Source of the DNA: Flavonifractor sp. An112
GTDB lineage: Bacteria; Bacillota; Clostridia; Oscillospirales; Oscillospiraceae
Length of the DNA: 39,898 nucleotides
NCBI RefSeq assembly: GCF_002161085.1
Contig: NZ_NFLU01000020.1
Location: 1 to 39,898 of the forward strand
Direction of reading: 5' to 3'
Positions within the stretch are counted from its first letter, which is position 1. The number at the start of each line of letters is the position of its first letter. The translations under genes were made by a program, and so were the position numbers. This document shows positions 33,384-39,898 of this stretch, one piece after another. The notes below the pieces were generated by a model. It was not told where the DNA came from. It did no database searches and saw nothing but the letters and a program-made list of their open reading frames with translations.

Positions 33384-34334
33384 TTACGCCAGTTCCAGCA
33401 GTGCTCCCGCCCAGGTCAGGCCCCCGCCGAAGCCCACGCACAGGGCCTTCTGGCCGGAAGTCAGCTGACCGGAGGTGACCAGCTCATCCAGCAGCAGGGG
33501 TACGCTGGCGGCGGAGGTGTTGCCGGTGCGGGCGATGTTGCCGGTACACTTGGCCGGATTCACTCCCAGCTTCTTCACCGCAAAGTCAATGATGCGCTGG
33601 TTGGCCTGGTGGAACACGAAGCGGTCCACGTCCTCCAGGGTGAGGCCAGCCTTTTTGAGCACCTCTTTGGCGCAGCGGGGCAGGGCCTCTACCGCGAAGC
33701 GGAACACCGCCTTGCCGTCCATATGGATGTAGGAGGGATCGGCGCTGTTGGCTCCGGGGACGTACAGGGCTTCCTGATTGCCCCGGCAGCCCAGCACTCC
33801 GCAGAGGGAAGGATAGTCCGCCCGCCACTCCACCACGGCGGCTCCCGCGCCGTCTCCGAAGAGGACGCAGGTGGAGCGGTCGGTGAAGTCGGTGATGCGG
33901 CTCAGGGCCTCCACGCCCACAATGAGGCCGTACTTCCGTTCTGCGGCGGCCAACAGGCATTCCGCTGTATGGAGACCGTACACAAAGCCGGAGCAGGCGG
34001 CGTTCAGGTCGAAGCACACCGTGTCCTCCGGAAAGCCCAGATCCCGCTGGAGGATGCAGGCGGCGGCAGGGGTGAGAAAATCCTGGGACAGGGTAGCCAC
34101 GATGCACACCCCGATCTGCTCCGGACCGATACCGGAGCGCTCCAGAGCCTGTTTGGCGGCGGCCAGACATAGGGTGGTGTGGCTCTCGCCTTCGGTGCAG
34201 TGGTAGCGGCTGCGGATACCGGTGCGGGTGGCGATCCACTCGTCGTTGGTGTCCACGATCTTGGACATATCGTCGTTGGTCACCGCCCGGCGGGGCAGGG
34301 CGGAGCCGGTGCTCAGCAGTTTGATTCCGTTCAT
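33384..34334 (-). CDS. fabH: 3-oxoacyl-ACP synthase III
   Basis: The 316-residue enzyme starts fatty-acid synthesis by condensing acetyl- or branched acyl-CoA with malonyl-ACP. It has Cys114 in LNAACSGFVYGL, His in FVFHQANQRIID and Asn in ARTGNTSAASVP, with the N-terminal TNDDMSKIVDTNDEWIATRT. The start ATG 34334 overlaps the accA stop by 4 bp with AAAGGAG upstream; longer frames are shadows of accA. It ends with CXG-like FGGGLTWAGALLELA. Confidence 0.95.
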   Translation of the reverse strand: MNGIKLLSTGSALPRRAVTNDDMSKIVDTNDEWIATRTGIRSRYHCTEGESHTTLCLAAAKQALERSGIGPEQIGVCIVATLSQDFLTPAAACILQRDLGFPEDTVCFDLNAACSGFVYGLHTAECLLAAAERKYGLIVGVEALSRITDFTDRSTCVLFGDGAGAAVVEWRADYPSLCGVLGCRGNQEALYVPGANSADPSYIHMDGKAVFRFAVEALPRCAKEVLKKAGLTLEDVDRFVFHQANQRIIDFAVKKLGVNPAKCTGNIARTGNTSAASVPLLLDELVTSGQLTSGQKALCVGFGGGLTWAGALLELA

Positions 34335-35152
34335 GGGCGCTCCTTTCTCAGGGCCTTGCTGCCCATTAAGCGGAATTTTTTGTAGCGCTGGGTGGCCAGA
34401 GCCTGACCGTTCAGCTTGTTCAGTGCCGCCAGCTCCTTGGCCAGGACGGCGTCCAGGGAGCGGCAGACGGCATGGAGGTCGGTATGGGCTCCCTGGGTGG
34501 GCTCGGGGATCACGGCGTCGATGACGCCCAGCTCCAGCAGGTCGGCGGCGGTGAGCTTCATCACGTCGCAGGCCTCGTCGCTGCGGGAGGAATCTTTCCA
34601 CAGGATGGCGGCAAAGCCCTCGGGGGAGAGGACGGAGTAGACGGCATTTTCCAGCATGAGTACCTTGTTGCCCACACCCAGAGCCAATGCGCCGCCGCTG
34701 CCCCCCTCGCCGGTGACCACCGAGATCACCGGGACGGTGAGGGCGGAGGAGAGAGCCAGGGTGCGGGCGATGGCCTCTCCCTGGCCTCTGGCCTCGGCCT
34801 CCAGGCCGGGGTAGGCGCCGGGGGTGTCGATGAAGGTGATGACGGGACGGCGGAACTTCTCCGCCTGCTCCATCAGCCGCTGGGCCTTGCGGTAGCCCTC
34901 GGGGGAGGGCATACCGAAGTGATAGGCCAGGTGTTCCTCCAGGGTGCGGCCCTTCCGGTGGCCGATCACGGTGACCGGCTGGCCGTGGAAGAGGGCCACG
35001 CCGCCCAGGATACTGCCGTCGTCGGAACAGAGCCGGTCTCCCCGCTGCTCAAAGAAGTCAGTGAAGAGGGCGGCGATGAAGTCGGCGGTACCCGGCCGGT
35101 CCTGATGGCGGGCCAGGGCCACCCGCTGAGCGGGAGTCAGGTTATTTGCCAC
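34331..35152 (-). CDS. accA: Acetyl-CoA carboxylase carboxyltransferase alpha subunit
   Basis: The 273-residue subunit forms, with AccD, the carboxyltransferase that makes malonyl-CoA. Landmarks are ARHQDRPGTADFI, GHRKGRTLEEHLAYHFGMPS, ITFIDTPGAYPGLEAEARGQ and the oxyanion region VTGEGGSGGALALGVGN. It starts at GTG 35152 inside the end of accD with AAAGGAGGGAGC upstream, so the 11-bp overlap links the two subunits in translation. It is shorter than E. coli AccA (319), mainly at the N-terminus, as usual in Firmicutes. Confidence 0.94.
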   Translation of the reverse strand: MANNLTPAQRVALARHQDRPGTADFIAALFTDFFEQRGDRLCSDDGSILGGVALFHGQPVTVIGHRKGRTLEEHLAYHFGMPSPEGYRKAQRLMEQAEKFRRPVITFIDTPGAYPGLEAEARGQGEAIARTLALSSALTVPVISVVTGEGGSGGALALGVGNKVLMLENAVYSVLSPEGFAAILWKDSSRSDEACDVMKLTAADLLELGVIDAVIPEPTQGAHTDLHAVCRSLDAVLAKELAALNKLNGQALATQRYKKFRLMGSKALRKERP

Positions 35153-36004
35153 GGTCGCTCCCTCCTTTCCCGTGCAGTTTCAGCAGCTGAATCAGGGTGT
35201 CCCGCAGCTGGGTCCGGGGGACGATGGCGTCCAGAAAGCCGTGTTCCAGCAGGTACTCGGCGCTCTGGAAACCCTCGGGCAGCTTCTCGCCGATGGTCTG
35301 CTCAATGACCCGGGGGCCGGCAAAGCCGATGAGGGCGCCGGGCTCGGCCAGCATGATGTCGCCCAGGCTGGCAAAGCTGGCGGTGACGCCGCCGGTGGTG
35401 GGGTGGGTGAGCACGGAGATGTACAGCCCGCCCTTGCGGGAGAACCGCTCCAGGGCGGCGGAGGTCTTGGCCATCTGCATCAGGGACAAAATGCCCTCCT
35501 GCATCCGGGCTCCGCCGCTGGCGGAGAAGAGGATGAGGGGCAGCTTATATTTTTCGGCATACTCCACCAGCCGGGTGACCTTCTCGCCCAGGGCGGCGCT
35601 CATGCTGCCCATGAAGAACCGGCTGTCCAGAGCGCCGATGGCCACCTTCTGGCCGTTGATGCGGCCGGTGGCGGCCACCACGCCCTCGTTCATGCCGGTG
35701 CGGCGGCGGGCGCCCTCCAGCTTGGCGGAGTAGCCGGGGAAGGACAGGGGGTCGCTGGAGGACAGGGCGGCGTCCAACTCCCGGAAGGTACCCTTGTCCA
35801 GCACCAGGCTGAGGCGATAATAGGCCCCGATAGGATAGTGGTGGCCGCACAGGGGGCAGACGTACCGGGCAGTCACCAGATCCTTGCGGCGGAAGGTGCC
35901 GCTGCAGGCGGGACAGGTCTCTTCGGTATGGGCGGGGGCGGGGGAGCTGCCCCGGAGAGCCTTCAGGGAGAGCAGCTTCTGACGCCGCTGGGCAAAGACA
36001 TTGC

Positions 36005-36008
<4 letters not shown>
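35142..36008 (-). CDS. accD: Acetyl-CoA carboxylase carboxyltransferase beta subunit
   Basis: The 288-residue subunit has an N-terminal four-Cys zinc ribbon (CPAC about residues 33-36 and CPLC about 51-54) and the crotonase-like carboxyltransferase core: PLILFSASGGARMQEGILSL, LTHPTTGGVTASFASLGD and GFAGPRVIEQTIGEKLPEGF. The ATG 36008 overlaps the accC stop by 4 bp. Confidence 0.95.
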
Positions 36009-37390
<1,382 letters not shown>

Positions 37391-37394
37391 GGAA

Positions 37395-37820
37395 TCACCC
37401 TTCCCGGTAACGAATGAGGGGGTCCCCAAAGGACACCAGAGCCCCGTCCTCCTGAAGAATGGCCTCGATGGTGCAGTCGCAGGGGGCGTGGACCTCATTC
37501 ATCATCTTCATGGCCTCCATGAGGCAGACGGTCTGGCCCTTCTTCACCTTGTCGCCCACCTTGACGAAGGGCTCGGCGTCGGGAGCGGAGGCGGCATAGA
37601 AGGTGCCCACCAGGGGGGCGGTGATGCAGGGACCATCGGGCTGAGCCGCCGGGGCGAGCGCAGCAGCGGCAGGTGCGGGTGCGCCCACGGGAGCGGCGGG
37701 AACGGCAGCGCTGCCGCCTTTGCCCAGCTCCAGGGTAAAGTCCTTGGTATTCAGCTTGAAGGTGGTGATGCCGCTCTGGTCAAAGCGGGCCATCAGCTCA
37801 AAAATCTCTTGGTTGGTCAT
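37395..37820 (-). CDS. accB: Biotin carboxyl carrier protein of acetyl-CoA carboxylase
   Basis: The 141-residue carrier has a helical N-terminus, an Ala/Pro-rich linker (about 38-63) and a biotinyl domain (about 64-141) with Lys105 in LMEAMKMMNEV as the biotin site; the thumb region FYAASAPDAEPFVKVGD is present. The ATG 37820 follows GAAAGGAG; an upstream in-frame ATG at 37856 lies in the preceding hairpin. Confidence 0.95.
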   Translation of the reverse strand: MTNQEIFELMARFDQSGITTFKLNTKDFTLELGKGGSAAVPAAPVGAPAPAAAALAPAAQPDGPCITAPLVGTFYAASAPDAEPFVKVGDKVKKGQTVCLMEAMKMMNEVHAPCDCTIEAILQEDGALVSFGDPLIRYREG

Positions 37821-37835
37821 AGCGGCTCCTTTCGG

Positions 37836-37863
37836 AAAAAAGGCATCGGTTTGCACCGATGCC
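37836..37863 (-). terminator. Intrinsic terminator between acpP and accB
   Basis: GGCATCGGT and ACCGATGCC are exact complements around TTGC; on the minus strand TTTTTT follows (37841 to 37836). It lies 13 bp after the acpP stop inside the operon, so it probably acts as a partial terminator giving more acpP mRNA than accB mRNA. No promoter of its own is seen for accB. Confidence 0.8.
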
Positions 37864-37876
37864 CGTTTTCTTCCTC

Positions 37877-38107
37877 TTACTCAGCGTGATCCTCGATGTA
37901 CTTCATCAGGTCGCCCACGGTCTTCATGTTGGGCAGGTCCTCGTCGGCGATGGTCACGCCGAAGGCCTCCTCCAGAGCCATGGACAGCTCCACGGCAGCC
38001 AGGGAATCGGCCTCCAGGTCCTCGGCCAGGCGGGCGTCGGGGGTCACCTTGTCGGCGTCGCAGCTCAGGGTCTCCACAATGATATCCTTAATCTTCTCGA
38101 AATCCAT
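37877..38107 (-). CDS. acpP: Acyl carrier protein
   Basis: The 76-residue acidic four-helix protein carries growing acyl chains on phosphopantetheine attached to Ser35 in LEADSLAAVEL. Start ATG 38107 with GTGAGGAG upstream; an in-frame ATG at 38134 lies in the leader. It is the first gene of the whole acc-fab cluster and is followed by a hairpin terminator. Confidence 0.96.
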   Translation of the reverse strand: MDFEKIKDIIVETLSCDADKVTPDARLAEDLEADSLAAVELSMALEEAFGVTIADEDLPNMKTVGDLMKYIEDHAE

Positions 38108-38143
38108 GGTAATGCTCCTCACAAAACAATTCAAAAATTTTAG

Positions 38144-38217
38144 TTAAATCATTTTACTTAAAAATTTTTAAATAAAATAATTTAAGCATATTTTAGCAGG
38201 CGGAAGTGATTTGTCAA
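38144..38217 (-). promoter_or_regulatory. acpP/FAS cluster promoter with two 18-bp operator-like sites
   Basis: Minus-strand -35 TTGACA (38212-38217), 16-bp spacer and -10 TAAAAT (38190-38195). Immediately downstream are TTAAAT-N6-ATTTAA (38168-38185, perfect arms) and TTAAAT-N6-ACTTAA (38144-38161, one arm mismatch), 24 bp apart centre to centre. The first would cover the transcription start. Their size and AT-rich dyad suit a MarR-family repressor, possibly the one encoded at 28417-28869 (inference). Confidence 0.65.
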
Positions 38218-38280
38218 GACTTTTTTTGGAAACTCCAGAGGATAATCTTCAGAACTGTTCAAATTCACGAAAAAAGCGCA

Positions 38281-38312
38281 AAAAAAGCGCCCTGCCATTG
38301 GATCGCAGGGCG
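38281..38312 (-). terminator. Terminator of the Cys-rich peptide gene
   Basis: On the minus strand CGCCCTGC pairs with GCAGGGCG around a 9-base loop, followed by CTTTTTTTGCG. A further GC-rich stem (GCCGCC/GGCGGC) lies between this and the stop codon at 38357. Confidence 0.8.
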
Positions 38313-38356
38313 GGGATTGGGGGTAAGTAGCCGCCCTGGAGGGGGCGGCGTGGGGC

Positions 38357-38569
38357 TCAGCAGCAGCGACAGCAGCCGCAGGAGGTGTCCTCCTCCTGAT
38401 CGGCAGCCCACAGGAAAGCCGGGATGGTGAGATAGACCTGACGGCCGCCGGCTGTGCCGGACAGGTCGGACAGGGTCAGGCCGGAGAACAGGTCACTGGA
38501 AGTGGTCCTGTTGTTCTCAGAGGCGCCGCAGCAGCAGCGGCAGCAGCGATTCCGGTTGTTACAACACAT
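38357..38569 (-). CDS. Small Cys-rich protein (70 aa)
   Basis: ATG 38569 is preceded by GGGGGT about 8 bp upstream; the longer frame to 38719 runs through a tRNA gene and is rejected. The protein has two Cys clusters: MCCNNRNRCCRCCCGAS at the start (seven Cys in the first 14 residues) and CGCCRCC at the extreme C-terminus (five Cys). The middle is a mixed polar/hydrophobic segment (LFSGLTLSDLSGTAGG, then VYLTIPAFLWAADQEED). No signal peptide. It has its own terminator. Possibly metal-binding or a spore-coat-like protein; no family recognised. Confidence 0.65.
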   Translation of the reverse strand: MCCNNRNRCCRCCCGASENNRTTSSDLFSGLTLSDLSGTAGGRQVYLTIPAFLWAADQEEDTSCGCCRCC

Positions 38570-38663
38570 GATGAAGTACCCCCAATCAAAATCGTGACGG
38601 GCCTTTGCCCCCCACAGCCCAGTATACGCAGGGTGGGGACGGGAGGTACCGAAAAAGAAAAAA

Positions 38664-38687
38664 GCGAGACAACCGAAGTTGTCTCGC
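38664..38687 (-). terminator. Terminator of tRNA-Gln
   Basis: On the minus strand GCGAGACAAC-TTCG-GTTGTCTCGC is a perfect stem with a UUCG tetraloop, followed by TTTTTTC. It begins 3 bp from the tRNA 3' end. Confidence 0.92.
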
Positions 38688-38689
38688 TT

Positions 38690-38763
38690 TGGCAGCGGGA
38701 GAAGGATTCGAACCCTCACATACAGAGTCAGAGTCTGCTGTGCTACCCTTACACAATCCCGCT
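38690..38763 (-). tRNA. tRNA-Gln (CTG)
   Basis: The 74-nt tRNA has acceptor AGCGGGA/TCCCGCT, encoded CCA, anticodon CTG in loop CTCTGAC on a GCAGA/TCTGT stem, and T-arm GAGGGTTCGAATCCTTC. It reads CAG codons. It is single, with its own terminator. Confidence 0.88.
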
Positions 38764-38850
38764 ATTTGTTTGCCGCTCTCGTGAGCGCAGGTGTTATTAT
38801 AGCAAACTACAGAGAAATGTCAAGAGGAAAATGAAAAAAATAAAAAAATT

Positions 38851-38873
38851 GTGGGCCGGACATTCCGGCCCAC
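38851..38873 (-). terminator. Terminator of the 42-aa gene
   Basis: GTGGGCCGG and CCGGCCCAC are exact complements around ACATT; on the minus strand AATTTTTTT follows. It lies 10 bp past the stop codon at 38884-38886. Confidence 0.88.
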
Positions 38874-38883
38874 GAAAAAGGGG

Positions 38884-39012
38884 TCAATGACGGTTGGGAT
38901 CACCGGTCTTATCCTGGGGCTGCTCCTGCTTCTTGCTCTGGGGATGCTTGCAGTCCTGAGGAGCGGGATTCTGGTTTCTGGACTTCTTCTGCTCGTTATG
39001 CTGGTTCTGCAT
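38884..39012 (-). CDS. Small hydrophilic Gln/Asn/Lys-rich protein (42 aa)
   Basis: ATG 39012 is preceded by GCGAGGTGAGCACC. The peptide is [20 protein letters not shown] followed by [19 protein letters not shown] and NRH: nearly all polar, one Cys, no hydrophobic core, so intrinsically disordered. A strong terminator follows. Similar tiny Asn/Gln-rich proteins are common in spore-forming Clostridia, from memory often sporulation-linked. Transcribed away from nrdR. Confidence 0.6.
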   Translation of the reverse strand: MQNQHNEQKKSRNQNPAPQDCKHPQSKKQEQPQDKTGDPNRH

Positions 39013-39113
39013 GGTGCTCACCTCGCTTTCACCGTTCCTAGCTTGCCCCGGTGTTTCCTGATTTATACAAAAACTTTCTCATTTCAGGGATACCAACTAA
39101 GAACAAAGTATGG

Positions 39114-39119
39114 TATAAT
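39114..39119 (+). promoter_or_regulatory. nrdR promoter (-10 box)
   Basis: TATAAT within GTATGGTATAATAATACG, about 70 bp before the nrdR start. No close -35 consensus is seen 17 bp upstream. Confidence 0.55.
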
Positions 39120-39189
39120 AATACGACAGAAGCTGCTATATTTTGCCTGGGCCTGGCCTGGAGCTTTGTTTCAAAGGAGGGCTGCTGCT

Positions 39190-39645
39190 GTGAGATGTCC
39201 GTTTTGTTCTCACCCGGAGAGCAAGGTCGTGGACTCCCGTCCGTCCGACGAAGGGTCCAGCATCCGCCGCCGCCGGGAATGTCTGGCCTGCCATAAGCGT
39301 TTTACCACTTATGAGACCATGGAGAGTCTGCCCCTGATGGTAATCAAAAAGGACGGCAGCCGTCAGACCTTTGACAAGACCAAGCTGCTCAACGGCATGA
39401 TTCGGGCCTGTGAAAAACGGCCGGTGGCCTTTGCCACCCTGGAAGATATGGCCAATGAGATCGAACAGGTCCTGCAAAACGACATGGACCGGGAGATTCC
39501 CTCCGCCCGTATTGGCGAATTGGTGATGGAACGGCTGAAAAAGGTGGACGAGGTGGCCTATGTCCGTTTCGCTTCCGTCTACCGTCAGTTCAAGGATATC
39601 AGCACCTTTATGGAGGAACTGAACAAGCTTCTGGCGGAGAAGTAA
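39190..39645 (+). CDS. nrdR: Transcriptional repressor NrdR
   Basis: The 151-residue repressor of ribonucleotide reductase genes has an N-terminal zinc ribbon (MRCPFC, then CLACHKRF), the conserved [20 protein letters not shown] stretch, and an ATP-cone domain ([20 protein letters not shown] to [14 protein letters not shown]) that binds ATP or dATP. The GTG 39190 with AAAGGAGG upstream is the start; the longer frame from 38851 includes a hydrophobic stretch that is the shadow of the opposite small gene. Monocistronic with promoter and terminator. Confidence 0.95.
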   Translation: MRCPFCSHPESKVVDSRPSDEGSSIRRRRECLACHKRFTTYETMESLPLMVIKKDGSRQTFDKTKLLNGMIRACEKRPVAFATLEDMANEIEQVLQNDMDREIPSARIGELVMERLKKVDEVAYVRFASVYRQFKDISTFMEELNKLLAEK

Positions 39646-39704
39646 TTGTGACCTAATCCCCTGAAAAACGGCGGCTTGTCCGCCAAGTTTGACCCCAAAC
39701 ATGA

Positions 39705-39747
39705 GCGAGAGTGCGTTGGAAAAAATCCGACGCACCCTCGCTTTTTT
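39705..39747 (+). terminator. Terminator of nrdR
   Basis: GCGAGAGTGCGTTGG pairs with CCGACGCACCCTCGC (one mismatch) around an A-rich loop and is followed by TTTTTT. It lies 60 bp past the nrdR stop. From 39748 to the end of the window (151 bp) no gene is seen. Confidence 0.85.
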
Positions 39748-39898
39748 CATCCCCTGATGCCGCAAAGCTGTTTCCGAAAATGGTTCAGATTTTGGCCCGG
39801 TTTCGGCGTTGTTCAGCCGTAATAGCACAGAATCGTCGCAAATTCTGTTCCATGGCTGGTGCATGGCCCCGGGGGATGGAGGGGGTGCAGGGGGAGGA

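Noticed and set aside
38851-39189. N-terminal membrane extension of nrdR
   Set aside because: The hydrophobic stretch is the complement of the Gln/Lys-rich 42-aa gene, and the GTG at 39190 has an excellent ribosome site and matches the NrdR N-terminus.

Overview
The window looks like the chromosome of a Gram-positive gut Clostridium of the Oscillospiraceae type (Flavonifractor, Pseudoflavonifractor or Lawsonibacter-like). This is inference from gene content: a FabK-type fatty-acid synthesis cluster, ATP-type PEP carboxykinase, an SLH protein, an NrdR repressor, strong AGGAGG ribosome sites and TTGACA/TATAAT promoters, and high G+C in the core. It has two parts: a lower-G+C integrated element at about 1-14,600 and conserved chromosome from the tRNA cluster at 14,620 onward.

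Element part. It starts inside an IS21-family remnant that truncates a leftward accessory operon (metallophosphoesterase plus small conserved proteins, 465-2322). Two divergent XRE-type repressors (2483-3361) share a compact back-to-back promoter and are flanked on both sides by related 36-37 bp palindromes. To their right is a tightly overlapping six-gene operon (3506-8982): a serine-recombinase-like protein without catalytic residues, an apparently active serine recombinase with a C-terminal extension, two stand-alone proteins made of that same extension, and two ParB-like proteins. This is the most unusual system in the window. Then come a hipBA toxin-antitoxin pair whose hipA is broken by an in-frame amber codon, remnants of a recombinase, an HsdS and an IS3-family element, and finally xis and int of a Tn916/Tn1549-like element. 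The int gene carries a one-base frameshift in an A run. The element end should lie between int and the initiator tRNA gene; the other end is outside the window.

Core part. tRNA-fMet, tRNA-Leu and tRNA-Arg (leftward) are followed by a 50-codon gene, a cell-wall amidase, pckA and rsmA, all leftward. A two-component system (leftward) is divergent from an efflux operon (adaptor, ABC ATPase, MacB-like permease, SLH protein). Both promoters of that divergent pair carry the same TTTCAG-N5-TTTCAG repeat exactly 10 bp before the -10 box, which suggests that the response regulator controls both. Next are an SPFH protein and a ribbon-helix-helix protein (rightward). A complete leftward type II fatty-acid synthesis cluster follows: acpP-accB-accC-accD-accA-fabH-fabK-fabD-fabG-fabF-fabZ, ending in a MarR-family regulator. 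Two 18 bp operator-like sites sit at the acpP promoter. The right edge has a small Cys-rich peptide gene, tRNA-Gln, a 42-codon gene and nrdR.

All calls come from reading the sequence and from family knowledge; no database search was run.
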